33,562 nt of DNA, from contig JAKPGA010000051.1 of the NCBI GenBank assembly GCA_029551145.1, positions 1 to 33,562 on the forward strand. The letters run 5' to 3'. Of this stretch, positions 1-8,573 are shown one piece after another (position 1 is the first letter of the stretch; the number at the start of each line of letters is the position of its first letter). The translations under genes and the position numbers were made by a program. The DNA is from Thermotogota bacterium (GTDB lineage Bacteria > Thermotogota > Thermotogae > Thermotogales > DSM-5069). Under the pieces are notes generated by a model. It saw only the letters and a program-made list of their open reading frames with translations, had not been told where the DNA came from and ran no database searches.

Positions 1-12
1 TTAATGACACAA

Positions 13-87
13 GCGGGTGTAGCTCAATGGTAGAGCATCGGCCTTCCAAGCCGAGGGCTGCGGGTTCGAATCCCGTCGCCCGCTCCA
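13..87 (+). tRNA. tRNA-Gly (anticodon TCC)
   Basis: Full cloverleaf with acceptor arms GCGGGTG and CGCCCGC and an encoded CCA end. The anticodon arm is a 5-bp stem with loop CTTCCAA, giving anticodon TCC at 45-47. It is the first of four tRNAs on this strand and abuts the next one with no spacer, so it must be processed from a common transcript. Confidence 0.97.
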
Positions 88-164
88 GCGCCCGTAGCTC
101 AATAGGATAGAGCATCGGACTTCTAATCCGAGGGTTGTGGGTTCGATTCCCGCCGGGCGCACCA
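88..164 (+). tRNA. tRNA-Arg (anticodon TCT)
   Basis: Acceptor arms GCGCCCG and CGGGCGC pair fully and are followed by ACCA. The anticodon loop CTTCTAA gives TCT at 122-124, which reads AGA and AGG. Its first base directly follows the CCA of tRNA-Gly. Confidence 0.97.
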
Positions 165-168
165 ACGT

Positions 169-245
169 GGTGACCATAGCTCAGCTGGTAGAGCGCCTGA
201 CTGTGGATCAGGCGGCCGCGGGTTCAAAGCCCGCTGGTCACCCCA
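169..245 (+). tRNA. tRNA-His (anticodon GTG)
   Basis: Acceptor GTGACCA pairs with TGGTCAC and the CCA end is encoded. Loop CTGTGGA gives anticodon GTG at 203-205. The base before the 7-bp acceptor is G169 and the discriminator is C242, matching the extra G-1:C73 pair typical of bacterial tRNA-His, so the mature end is set at 169. Confidence 0.97.
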
Positions 246-251
246 GGATGC

Positions 252-327
252 GCGCCTGTAGCTCAATGGATAGAGCGTCGGACTTCGGATCCGATGGTTG
301 CGGGTTCAAGTCCTGCCAGGCGCGCCA
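252..327 (+). tRNA. tRNA-Arg (anticodon TCG)
   Basis: Acceptor GCGCCTG pairs with CAGGCGC, followed by discriminator G and CCA. Anticodon loop CTTCGGA gives TCG at 285-287, reading CGN codons. It is the last tRNA of the cluster and lies 58 nt before the spoVS start, with no terminator between. Confidence 0.96.
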
Positions 328-385
328 ATCCCCTGGTAAACGTAGCTGAGGAGCTGAATTTGCTTTTCTAAAGGAGGTAGAAAAG

Positions 386-649
386 ATGGAAGTACTGAAG
401 GTAGCCTCTAACTCTAATCCTAACAAAGTTGCAGGTGCTCTCGCTGGAATGATTCGAGAGAGCGGTAAGGCAGAACTTCAGGCAATTGGTGCTGGTGCCG
501 TGAATCAAGCGGTCAAGGCAATTGCCATAGCCAGGGGTTATCTGGCACCAAGTGGAATCGATCTTGTGAGTATTCCTGCATTTACAGATGTTGAGATTGA
601 CAAGGAAACAAGAACGGCCCTGAAGTTTATAGTTTTTCCAAGAAATTAG
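386..649 (+). CDS. spoVS: Stage V sporulation protein S (SpoVS)
   Basis: 87-aa protein of the SpoVS family, small Alba-fold proteins thought to bind nucleic acid. The sequence shows the family's continuous core: MEVLKVASNSNPNKVAGALA at the N-terminus, then the GAGAVNQAVKAIAIARGYLA segment and a basic-ended C-terminus. Length fits the family. The start is fixed by an AAAGGAGG site at 370-377, 8 nt upstream of the ATG. In Bacillus the protein influences sporulation, but homologues are common in non-sporulating thermophiles including Thermotogota, where the role is unknown. No promoter is visible in the 58 nt after the last tRNA, so it may be the final gene of the tRNA operon. A terminator follows at 666-698. 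Confidence 0.95.
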   Translation: MEVLKVASNSNPNKVAGALAGMIRESGKAELQAIGAGAVNQAVKAIAIARGYLAPSGIDLVSIPAFTDVEIDKETRTALKFIVFPRN

Positions 650-665
650 AGATTTTTCTGTGAAC

Positions 666-698
666 AAAAGTCCCGCATGAAAGCGGGACTTTTGTTTT
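666..698 (+). terminator. Rho-independent terminator after spoVS, probably bidirectional
   Basis: Arms AAAAGTCCCGC (666-676) and GCGGGACTTTT (683-693) form an 11-bp stem with a 6-nt loop, followed by a T-rich tail. Read on the other strand the A-rich flank also gives a T tract, so it can also end transcription of the minus-strand gene that stops at 723. Confidence 0.93.
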
Positions 699-722
699 TG
701 AGAAAAGGTAGATTTTTTGTTT

Positions 723-2099
723 TCAATACGATTTGTTTGCTTTCAGGTATATAGGGTTTGTGATTGCATAAACAGGATAATCTCCAAAGACTTCCACGAC
801 AACCCATTCTCCTTCCGTTGGATCGATCTGCACTCGACAGCTGAAAACTTCTTTGTCGTTGATCACCATCGAGCACACCGGTTTACCTGCTTGTACTACT
901 CTCAATTCTTTGATTGGTTGGTTGGATATAACGTCTATATCTATGAAGACCTTCTGTGATGATGAAACTTCTTCACCTGGCTGTTTACCGTCTATATTCG
1001 CAAGCAATAAAGGACCATTTGTCATAAAGCTCTTACCATTCTTGAGAGCTTGAAGTATGCTCTTTTCAGTGACTTGGTTGATATTCACATACGTACGGGG
1101 TGTTCCAGGAAAGAGACCATATTTTACCCAGTTTCTCAGTGTTTGTTCGTTGTTTTTCACATACTCTAAGAACTCTGGGTTTGGGAGTTCTTTCTTTAAG
1201 ATTTGAAGTACGATCTCAAAAGGCAGTAGTCCGAGCAGAGAATAGGCGCTGTATATATCGTGGCAATCACTTGCAGCGATGGCTGGTATTCTTTTACCTT
1301 CATTAAGCAATTTGTACCAATACTGCTGTGCTTCACCATTTCCAAGTCCCTTCACAATTGGGGGCGCACCGCCGTTCCAGATTTCTATCAAGTCGTAGGA
1401 CTCAATGTGAAGTTTCTCAAATGGATTTTTCAGATCAAATGGATGGTTTATTTGTGTTAATGCATCTTGCGAATGTATCTCATCGAATATCTTCTTAATA
1501 TCATCATCACTTTGGGCTGGTTGCCATTGTACCAGTTTCGCTATACCCATGGCATTGAGGTGTCCGATTTTCGTTGTGACTTCCTCACCAATAATGGTGA
1601 TGATCCCACGGTTACTAAGTGATAGCCATTCGTCTTTTCCACCCAGTGTGTTGTGGTCAGTCAGTATAGCCCAGGACAATCCTGCCGCTGAACACGCCAG
1701 AGCCAGTTCCTCTGGATTTTGTTTACCATCACTGTAGATGGTGTGCATGTGAGTGTCTCCACCAAACCAACCCATCTTTGTCAGATCGCACAGTCTTTTC
1801 AATGTAATGCTCAGTCTTATTTCTTCATCATCTTCCAGCTTCAACTGATAGATTTTTCTTTCAAATTCTGATCCTTTTGTGACCTCGATTTCATATTCTC
1901 CTTTGGAAAGGTAGATTTCAAATGTGCCATCCCAATCGGTGTAGATAGTTGATAAGAAGCCTTTTTGGAAATTGTAGAATCTAACCCGCGCAGTCAGTCG
2001 GTTGTCATTTTCATCAAGCACTGTTCCGAGAATCTTTCCATCCGCCAGTACGACCGACACGAGTATCAAGGCAATTACCAATAGTAATTTTCCCTTCAT
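723..2099 (-). CDS. Secreted CehA/McbA-type PHP metallohydrolase with N-terminal carboxypeptidase-regulatory-like domain
   Basis: 458 aa from the ATG at 2099, which follows a GAGAGGTGAG ribosome site. A longer open frame to 2222 is unlikely because the 2099 start gives a clean signal peptide (about residues 1-19). Residues about 21-100 resemble a carboxypeptidase-regulatory beta-sandwich (the stretch ending TDWDGTFEIYLSKGEYEI). Residues about 110-285 hold PHP-domain metal ligands: H117 and H119 in DTHMHT, D124, H149 in LTDHN, E172/E173, H180, H219 in INHP, and D278 and H280 in ASDCHD. The CehA/McbA subgroup hydrolyses esters or phosphoesters with metal ions; the substrate here cannot be told. 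It lies 223 nt downstream of the VWA gene and could share its transcript or use its own promoter. Confidence 0.85.
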   Translation of the reverse strand: MKGKLLLVIALILVSVVLADGKILGTVLDENDNRLTARVRFYNFQKGFLSTIYTDWDGTFEIYLSKGEYEIEVTKGSEFERKIYQLKLEDDEEIRLSITLKRLCDLTKMGWFGGDTHMHTIYSDGKQNPEELALACSAAGLSWAILTDHNTLGGKDEWLSLSNRGIITIIGEEVTTKIGHLNAMGIAKLVQWQPAQSDDDIKKIFDEIHSQDALTQINHPFDLKNPFEKLHIESYDLIEIWNGGAPPIVKGLGNGEAQQYWYKLLNEGKRIPAIAASDCHDIYSAYSLLGLLPFEIVLQILKKELPNPEFLEYVKNNEQTLRNWVKYGLFPGTPRTYVNINQVTEKSILQALKNGKSFMTNGPLLLANIDGKQPGEEVSSSQKVFIDIDVISNQPIKELRVVQAGKPVCSMVINDKEVFSCRVQIDPTEGEWVVVEVFGDYPVYAITNPIYLKANKSY

Positions 2100-2125
2100 C
2101 TTCTCACCTCTCTGCTTAGGATTCA

Positions 2126-2142
2126 TCGAGATGGTATCTCGA
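2126..2142 (-). promoter_or_regulatory. Perfect inverted repeat in the 5' leader of the PHP gene
   Basis: TCGAGAT-GGT-ATCTCGA, two 7-bp arms and a 3-nt spacer, ends 27 nt before the start codon. It could be an operator or a small leader hairpin. No factor is identified. Confidence 0.4.
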
Positions 2143-2177
2143 AGGTGTGAAATAAAAACTAAAAATCGTAAAAGAAG

Positions 2178-2206
2178 ATCAAAGAATACAAAAAGATGAG
2201 AAAAAA
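2178..2206 (-). promoter_or_regulatory. Possible promoter for the PHP gene
   Basis: On the minus strand TTGCCT is followed after 17 nt by TATTCT, both moderate matches to sigma-70 boxes, about 80 nt before the start at 2099. The surrounding DNA is pyrimidine-rich, so chance matches are possible. Confidence 0.35.
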
Positions 2207-2322
2207 GGCAACCCAAACACACCTGAGTGAACAGGTCTATCTTGTTGGATGCTGAGAGTTCTCTATGTGTTCCAGAACAGGGATTGATAGTTGAATTGAT
2301 TATAGATGGCTACTCAATATCT

Positions 2323-4812
2323 TCATCGACTTTGATAAACAACATCCACTATTTGTTTCACTCGATTCTGCAGATCTTCCAAATGGTTTATCTTCAACGC
2401 CATTTCGTATGTTCTTGTCAGTGTACCAATAGCATCGAGAACTGAGTAGATATTTTCAAGGCTCTTTCTGACGTCGGTTAGCTCAGGATATCGCACTTCA
2501 AAGAGTTTGATGAATTCAATCACCAACGGAATTGTCTCCCGAAAGACTATCAGAACACTTTCCCAGTTATCTATAGATCCTTGATCTTTCAAAGCTTTGT
2601 AAGAAACATCATACAGGTCACCCATCAGCAGTCTTCTCATTTCACGGAAATCTTTCCTCATTCTTGAGCTTCTATCGTAATAATTCCAGTATTTCTCGTA
2701 ATTCTGCTGGATCAACTCCTGTGAGTAGGACAGGAGTTTATCGACCTGTTCTTCGAGATACACTGTGTAATTCTTGTAGACAAGCTCAGTACTGACAAAA
2801 TCATGAACTTGCTGACTTATCTGTTCGGCAGTCAATTGTTGTTTGACCCAGTTTTCAGCCTTTGAACGGAAGAAACCGAGAAATTGTTCAGGATTCTTTA
2901 AGACTTCGAGCAATTTCTTTTCTACTGTGGCAATGATATCATCAACAAGGTTGTCTTTTATGTAGTTGACCAGTTTGTCGACAAGTTCTTCAATTGTCAA
3001 GTTTGCAGCAACTCCACTCCAGTTTCCTGTAATTATATCGATGAACAGATTGGTGATCTTCAAGAAGGTATTCTTTGCCGACTCAAGCTTTTCTGCTACC
3101 TGCCTCGCGGTTCTAACCATGTTCGTCATTTTTTGAACTACGTGTGTGAAATCTTCGACAGTTCGGTTCTGCACGACATCCGCGTAGCCTGAGCAGTTTA
3201 TCAGGGCACCAAGTCCCACATTCAATCGCTTTATTGCTTCCATTTCCACGAGTGTTACGCCATCTCTCTCTATTTCAGCAAGCCATTCTCGTGCTCTTTG
3301 TGCCAGATTCTTCATCCTATTGGTTGAGATATCTACATTCTCCAATTCCTGCAACAACCCGCGCATTCTGTAAATTTCTGTATCTTTGCCAAGGGTATAT
3401 GCAACTATCTGTGACGGTGTAGCACCTGTTGCAGTGATCTCAACCCATCCGGTACCCGTGTATCCAAGCTGTTCATAACTATATTTCGAATTTCCACTGG
3501 TGTACAGAACATAATAGTACCTTCCAGGTTGGACACTCCCGAGTTTCACAATTCCATTCTCGTCTCCTATTTGGTGCATTGCTCGTATGATACTCATTCT
3601 GTCGAGATCGCCCATTACTTTGTAGAAATATATCCACACATTGTTACTGCCAAGCATCGAGAGACCCGACTCGTCTTTCAGTATGAATCTCACATCTCTC
3701 ACCATAACATTGGTTTTTGTCCCATCTGGGTTTTCCAACGGATAGAAGGTGAAGTGCACTGATTCAGCTGTTCGCGCCAATGCGACCTCAACATCCACCT
3801 TGCTCACGAAACTGTACTTTCCCCAATCGCTCACCCAGGCAAAGTAATACTTGGAGTCAATGACCGGTAGGTCTTGAAGTTCTATCTCTTCTTGATTGAA
3901 GGGCCAAGACAGCCTTTTCACCAGATTATTTTTCTGTTCAAGTGCGTCAAAGTTGTTTTCCTTTATTTTGATATTTACTTTTGGTGAGTAGTTTTCCGAC
4001 AACTCTGTCTTTGCCATTTGTTTTTCATCTGGTTGGCAATAATAGAGCTTTATACCTGTTTCTCTCGTTGCCAAGTCCACCGCACTCATAGGAGTCACAC
4101 AGCCAGATGAGAAATACCAGTTTGGTCCGTACACGGAATCTGTATACACATCTGTGATTATCACCACAATCTTTCTTGCATCTTCTCGCCAATCAAGGTT
4201 CAGTGACCACAAAAACACATCGTATCCCCAGGTTAGGTTCCACCACTCACCCCATGTACCTATATCGTCTATCGCTGCCCTTATTTCCTGTATCATAGCA
4301 GGGCCGAAAAATCTGGTTTGATACGATGAAATGGTCCATTCTGGTGCAGATTCTGTTTCATACATGCTTATGAAGATTCTATAATCTGTGCCGGTTTTAA
4401 CCAATCTGTCCACGAATTTGTGAAGCTGTTCTCTGATGGAATCGATGTGTTTTGTCATTGATCCTGTGCCGTCGATGAAAAAGACTATGTCGAGTTTATC
4501 GGAGTTAACCGATTTTTCCCAGAAACCATCTCCGTCGAACTTGTAACCTGGGCTGCTATCGAAATTCGCGAGCTTTTCCTCAAGCAGTTCTCCCTTCTTG
4601 CCATAGGCTCTCTCGGTTATTCTGAAATCTTCAAGGTTGAGATTTCTCACAAAATTGCCAGAATCATCTTTTACGGTAACAGAACACCAGACTGCATTCC
4701 AAAGTTCGCTGCGATTCCAAATATCAGAGTCTCTGAGTTGGATCTGGTAGGCAAAAAATGTGGCACACACAAAAGCCAATGCACACAATACTAAGCATCG
4801 GGCTTTTAACAT
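2323..4812 (-). CDS. Secreted von Willebrand factor A domain protein
   Basis: 829 aa from the ATG at 4812. The upstream ATG at 4839 is rejected because it lies inside the -10 box of a strong promoter (4840-4867) and upstream of the G-rich ribosome site. Residues about 1-21 are a signal peptide. A VWA domain starts near residue 107 with the MIDAS motif DGTGS (D114, T116, S118), a variant of DxSxS. It probably continues past 200 with the strand VVIITDVYTDS. A middle region with beta-type sequence follows (about 330-480). The last 330 residues are mainly helical with no recognised domain and no C-terminal membrane anchor. VWA domains bind protein partners through a metal ion, so an envelope or adhesion role is inferred. 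It precedes the secreted PHP hydrolase on the same strand. Confidence 0.8.
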   Translation of the reverse strand: MLKARCLVLCALAFVCATFFAYQIQLRDSDIWNRSELWNAVWCSVTVKDDSGNFVRNLNLEDFRITERAYGKKGELLEEKLANFDSSPGYKFDGDGFWEKSVNSDKLDIVFFIDGTGSMTKHIDSIREQLHKFVDRLVKTGTDYRIFISMYETESAPEWTISSYQTRFFGPAMIQEIRAAIDDIGTWGEWWNLTWGYDVFLWSLNLDWREDARKIVVIITDVYTDSVYGPNWYFSSGCVTPMSAVDLATRETGIKLYYCQPDEKQMAKTELSENYSPKVNIKIKENNFDALEQKNNLVKRLSWPFNQEEIELQDLPVIDSKYYFAWVSDWGKYSFVSKVDVEVALARTAESVHFTFYPLENPDGTKTNVMVRDVRFILKDESGLSMLGSNNVWIYFYKVMGDLDRMSIIRAMHQIGDENGIVKLGSVQPGRYYYVLYTSGNSKYSYEQLGYTGTGWVEITATGATPSQIVAYTLGKDTEIYRMRGLLQELENVDISTNRMKNLAQRAREWLAEIERDGVTLVEMEAIKRLNVGLGALINCSGYADVVQNRTVEDFTHVVQKMTNMVRTARQVAEKLESAKNTFLKITNLFIDIITGNWSGVAANLTIEELVDKLVNYIKDNLVDDIIATVEKKLLEVLKNPEQFLGFFRSKAENWVKQQLTAEQISQQVHDFVSTELVYKNYTVYLEEQVDKLLSYSQELIQQNYEKYWNYYDRSSRMRKDFREMRRLLMGDLYDVSYKALKDQGSIDNWESVLIVFRETIPLVIEFIKLFEVRYPELTDVRKSLENIYSVLDAIGTLTRTYEMALKINHLEDLQNRVKQIVDVVYQSR

Positions 4813-4839
4813 GTGAATCCCCCCCTTGCGTGTGAACAA

Positions 4840-4867
4840 ATTATAACACTTTTGCCATACCGGTCAA
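4840..4867 (-). promoter_or_regulatory. Promoter of the VWA gene
   Basis: Minus-strand TTGACC (4862-4867), 16-nt spacer, consensus TATAAT (4840-4845) preceded by TGT, an extended -10. Transcription would begin near 4833, giving a short leader of about 20 nt that carries the AAGGGGGGG ribosome site. Confidence 0.8.
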
Positions 4868-5053
4868 GTTAAATTCTATTGCTAGTTTTGCAAGAACTCA
4901 TAATTCATTTTCTAACGGAAGACAAATACTTCTGGGTGTTTGTTTTTTCAGCGTGGTGACACACTATGCGAACAATGCCTCAGTTTGATTGAAGAGCTCA
5001 TTTATGAGTTTTGGAGATGGAGATATGAGATAACTGGATATCTGCGGTATAGC
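4868..5053. other. Intergenic region without a recognisable gene
   Basis: Lies between the end of the creatininase operon and the VWA promoter. I see no convincing terminator or RNA. A short hairpin, CTCAT-TT-ATGAG followed by TTTT, sits near 4999-5014 on the plus strand but is weak and points the wrong way for the flanking genes. Confidence 0.4.
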
Positions 5054-5899
5054 TTAGATTGTTCTCAAGAGAAACCTCACAATTGCGTTGTGGAGTTTTG
5101 GCGGTTGATAGTTACCATTCAAAGCCTGTTGGAACAGTTCTACGGATCTTTTCACGTGATAATTGATCATCTTTTTGCCGCGCTCAGGGTCTGCCGTCGA
5201 GGGATCACCAAGATAATATGGATTTTTGGGATCGCTCACCCAATCAACTGTTACGGCAAGCTCTGGTGTCCTCAGAAATCTCAAGAAATTACCTAATTGA
5301 CTTCTTATCGATGGAAAATACTTCGGGAGATTGTAGTTTCTAACCATTTCAGGGTGTATCTGAAGCATCAAAGAAGTTTCATTAGTACCGGCGTGCAGAT
5401 CATTCACGTCGCCGTTCATCCCTGATGGTATTTCTATCTGAGGCGAGTCTTTGAGCATTTCTTGAAAGATGTGGAGAAATGGCACAACCAAAACAAACTG
5501 GTATTTTTTCTTCAAATAGACAATTGCGTCAGATAGGGCAAGTTGGTGTCTTGGTCCTCCGTGATTGTCGAAGATCATCCAGTATTTGAAACCCATTTTC
5601 GCCAGACTTTCACCTGTTTCAATTACTACGTTTTTCAGCGTCTTATACTTCAGAGATATCGATCCAAAAACTGGCTGTGAATCAGCACCAACACACAAAT
5701 CTGGCAGACGGAGTATCTTGAATCTTTCAGAGAAAATTTGACAGGTCTCCTGCAAAATCTTTCGCGCAATGAAGACATCTGTTCCAACTGGAAGGTGTTT
5801 ACCGTGTGTTTCTATCGGCGAGAGCACAGAAACGATCAACGTTTTGTCTGGGTGGTATTTTCCAATATCTTCTGCTGAAAGAATCAAATACTCAGTCAC
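5054..5899 (-). CDS. Creatininase-family metal-dependent amidohydrolase
   Basis: 281 aa, start GTG at 5899 behind a strong GAGGAGG site. The GTG overlaps the deoB stop (GTGA), which points to translational coupling. The family motif appears as SPIETHGKHLPVGTD (E30, H32, D41), matching the usual ExHGxHLPxxTD metal site, then NHGG near residue 113 and a DLHAGTNETS motif giving the last His and Glu ligands. The family includes creatininase, FAPy deformylase and the mycofactocin peptidase MftE. The sequence alone does not separate these. No mycofactocin genes are nearby, and the purine/pentose setting (deoB) makes a nucleoside-derived amide a reasonable guess. It is slightly longer than the usual 240-260 aa. 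Confidence 0.85.
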   Translation of the reverse strand: MTEYLILSAEDIGKYHPDKTLIVSVLSPIETHGKHLPVGTDVFIARKILQETCQIFSERFKILRLPDLCVGADSQPVFGSISLKYKTLKNVVIETGESLAKMGFKYWMIFDNHGGPRHQLALSDAIVYLKKKYQFVLVVPFLHIFQEMLKDSPQIEIPSGMNGDVNDLHAGTNETSLMLQIHPEMVRNYNLPKYFPSIRSQLGNFLRFLRTPELAVTVDWVSDPKNPYYLGDPSTADPERGKKMINYHVKRSVELFQQALNGNYQPPKLHNAIVRFLLRTI

Positions 5900-7083
5900 C
5901 TTTTTTCCTCCTCATCGCACACGAGCATCTGCTTGAAGGATTTGCCGTTTCTGAGTTTTTGAACATTGAACAGATCAGCAATTGTTTGACCAAAGTCTGC
6001 AAAACTTTCTCTAACACCAAGATTGACATCTTTGCACACTCTCTTGCCAGACACCAGGATAGGCACCTTTTCCCTTGAATGATCTGTCGAAGGTGTGGTA
6101 GGATCACATCCGTGATCTGCGGTTATGAAGAGTATATCGTTGTCTTTCATTCTATTCCAAATCTCGGGTAATCTCTTGTCGAAGTCTTCAAGTGCCTTTG
6201 CATAACCTTTTGGATCATTTCTATGACCGTATTTCATGTCATAGTCAACAAGGTTCGCATAGATCATGCAATGATGATCTTTTTGTTCCATCACTGCTAT
6301 GATTTTGTCAACTCCATCCATATTGTCCTCTGTTTTAAAGCTTTCAGTTATGCCTCTGCCTGCATAAAGGTCATAGATCTTTCCAACACCGTACACGGGA
6401 ACACTGTTTTTTGTGAGTATATCGAGCAACATTTCATCTTCTGGTTCAAGTGAATAATCGTGTCTTCTTGGCGTTCTGACATAGTCTGGATACTCACCAG
6501 TGAACGGCCTAGCTATCACTCTTCCCACTTTGTAGCCCATTTCGTCGAGTAGTTCTCTTGCAATCTCACAGTATCTATAAAGTTCCTGTATAGGTACGAT
6601 CTCTTCTTTCGCTGCGATTTGAAAAACACTATCTGCCGATGTGTAGACTATGAGAGCACCTGTTTTTTCATGTTCAGGTCCAAGCTCTTTTATGATCTCT
6701 GTACCTGAAGCAGGTTTATTTCCAATGACCTTTCTTTGTGTTCTTTTCTCGAATTCTTTTATCAATTCCTGTGGAAAACCGTTTGGAAAAAGATCAAAAG
6801 GTTTTTTGAGAACGATCCCGGCAAGTTCCCAATGCCCAGTTGTAGAGTCTTTCCCAGGGCTTCTCTCCAACATCACACCGTAGGCTCCAATCGCCTTGGC
6901 CTTTGGAACTCCTGGAATGTCATCCAAATTCCCAAGTCCCATCTTTGCCAAATTGGGCAAATTCAAACCTCCAACCGCCTTTGCAGTATTTACAAGTGTA
7001 TTGCTTCCTTCATCGTTATATTGAGCGGCGTCTGGCATTTCACCTATGCCGACGCTGTCAAGCACAATTGCGATTACCCTCAT
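5896..7083 (-). CDS. deoB: Phosphopentomutase
   Basis: 395 aa. DeoB interconverts ribose-1-phosphate or deoxyribose-1-phosphate and the 5-phosphates in nucleoside salvage, in the cytoplasm. The alkaline-phosphatase-superfamily features are clear: VIAIVLDSVGIGEMPDA with the metal Asp at the N-terminus, DSTTGHWEL with the threonine that is phosphorylated, a cap domain, and the C-terminal ADHGCDPTTPSTDHSRE metal site. Length matches the family (about 390). Two in-frame ATGs exist, at 7089 and 7083. The second is chosen because it is 8 nt after AAGGAGG and overlaps the lnt stop as ATGA. It sits between lnt and the creatininase gene with 4-nt overlaps on both sides. Confidence 0.97.
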   Translation of the reverse strand: MRVIAIVLDSVGIGEMPDAAQYNDEGSNTLVNTAKAVGGLNLPNLAKMGLGNLDDIPGVPKAKAIGAYGVMLERSPGKDSTTGHWELAGIVLKKPFDLFPNGFPQELIKEFEKRTQRKVIGNKPASGTEIIKELGPEHEKTGALIVYTSADSVFQIAAKEEIVPIQELYRYCEIARELLDEMGYKVGRVIARPFTGEYPDYVRTPRRHDYSLEPEDEMLLDILTKNSVPVYGVGKIYDLYAGRGITESFKTEDNMDGVDKIIAVMEQKDHHCMIYANLVDYDMKYGHRNDPKGYAKALEDFDKRLPEIWNRMKDNDILFITADHGCDPTTPSTDHSREKVPILVSGKRVCKDVNLGVRESFADFGQTIADLFNVQKLRNGKSFKQMLVCDEEEKR

Positions 7084-8573
7084 TGCCATATCCTCCTTCT
7101 GGTGGTTATTGTTCTCTCACCCGGGAAGAGTAACAGAAGGACCACAAGACCAAGCGAAAACCATATTATGACATCACCAATCTTCGAATAAGGTGTCATA
7201 CCTTTTGTGGGCATGAGTTCAAAGGTTATCTTCTCAAATTCCCTTGGATTAGCTGTCTTTAAAATCCTTCCGTAAGGATCTATCATACCGGTTATACCCG
7301 CGTTCGAAACTTGAATGACCTGTCTTCTTGTCTCAACTGCTCTCATCACAGACTTTGCGAAATGTTGTTTGAGTGCCACGTCAAAGATGAACCACCCGTC
7401 GTTCGTGCAAACCAAAAGCGCTTGCGCGCCATTTCTCACAAGTTCCCGAGATGGCTCAGAGAAATACGATTCAAAACATATCTGAACACCCAATGGTGGA
7501 TAGTCCCTTATAGATAGAGGCCTGAATTCTTCTCCAGGTTCAAAATAGGAAAGACCACGCAAAAAGGAAAAAACACCAAAGATCTTCTGATATGGTAACG
7601 TTTCTACGAATGGGAACAATTTCACCTTTGAGTATCTATCTACGAAGCCATTTTCATTGACCAAGAAAACTGAGTTATAGGTCTTCGAATCTGCAGATAT
7701 GGCACCGATCAGAATGTCCAGATCGTTTTCCTTGCAAAGACCAATGAGTTCTGCCGCCACCGTGCTGTTTCTTAGGTCAAAGGAAAAGACATCTTCTGGC
7801 AAGACAACCACAGAATCTTTTGTTTCTACCAAGAATGGTTCGATTTGACCGAAAAGATAAGAAGGGCTCTCTTTGTATTTTGTGTCCTGTGACACATTAG
7901 TTTGTATCGCAACGATCGTTTTGTCACTACTCTTTGCCAGAGGTAGGTAAAGAGAAATCAAATAAGAAACAAAAGTTATGACAAGCACATTGAAGGCTAT
8001 TTTTTCAAACGGTCTTGTGCTCTTTCTGAGAATTATGTAAAACCAGCAGTTAACGGCCACTATTAAAAATGTCAAGCCATAAGGACCGATCAATGCAGCC
8101 AATTGCAGTATACCTGAGTCTTTGTACAATGCGTCTGAGAGGGTACCTCCAGTAAAACCCATCTCGCCGATGCCCCTAACAAAATCAAAGATTGTATACA
8201 GGGATGCGGTAAAGAGTATCTCTTTGAAATGGTTTCTTTTCACGATTTTCTCCATAAGGCCGTAGAGAAAGCCAAAGGCTGCGAATGGCAAAGCTTCTAT
8301 CAAGAGCATCAACAGGAAGACAAAAAATCCCACCCAGCCGGGGAATTTGCCAAAGACCTTTGGCAGATTTTCGGTCAGAACAGGTAAGACCCAAAAAAGG
8401 TTTATGGCAGAGAAAAAGTAGAAATACAAAAAACCATAAAGAGCACCAAAGAATGGTCCTTTTCCTTCAAGCGATCTGAAAAATGGCACGAGCGCAAACC
8501 AGATTATAAAACCCGACAGAAATCCAGGCATCGAGAGTGCCGTTAAGACAGAGGAAAGAATCAACAGGAGCAA
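7080..8573 (-). CDS. lnt: Apolipoprotein N-acyltransferase
   Basis: 497 aa from a TTG at 8573, directly after the aminotransferase stop and behind a GAGAGGGTGG site. Lnt adds the third acyl chain to the N-terminal Cys of lipoproteins in the inner membrane, as expected for a diderm. The first 210 residues contain about six hydrophobic segments, followed by a nitrilase-like catalytic domain. The expected Glu-Lys-Cys triad is visible: E260 in VVLPEDVF, K316 in RYSKVKLFPF and C366 in GVQICFESYF. One more hydrophobic helix ends the protein (about 465-485), followed by a basic tail. Length is typical (about 500). Confidence 0.95.
   Translation of the reverse strand: MLLLILSSVLTALSMPGFLSGFIIWFALVPFFRSLEGKGPFFGALYGFLYFYFFSAINLFWVLPVLTENLPKVFGKFPGWVGFFVFLLMLLIEALPFAAFGFLYGLMEKIVKRNHFKEILFTASLYTIFDFVRGIGEMGFTGGTLSDALYKDSGILQLAALIGPYGLTFLIVAVNCWFYIILRKSTRPFEKIAFNVLVITFVSYLISLYLPLAKSSDKTIVAIQTNVSQDTKYKESPSYLFGQIEPFLVETKDSVVVLPEDVFSFDLRNSTVAAELIGLCKENDLDILIGAISADSKTYNSVFLVNENGFVDRYSKVKLFPFVETLPYQKIFGVFSFLRGLSYFEPGEEFRPLSIRDYPPLGVQICFESYFSEPSRELVRNGAQALLVCTNDGWFIFDVALKQHFAKSVMRAVETRRQVIQVSNAGITGMIDPYGRILKTANPREFEKITFELMPTKGMTPYSKIGDVIIWFSLGLVVLLLLFPGERTITTRRRIWQ

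Noticed and set aside
328-385. Separate promoter for spoVS
   Set aside because: No -35/-10 pair can be fitted in the 58 nt after the tRNA.
2221-2236. ACCTG-CAGGT hairpin as a terminator between the VWA and PHP genes
   Set aside because: Only 5 bp with no T tract on the minus strand.
4940-5296. 118-aa plus-strand open frame
   Set aside because: Mostly antisense to the creatininase gene, with no ribosome site or recognisable domain; the minus-strand gene has clear motifs.
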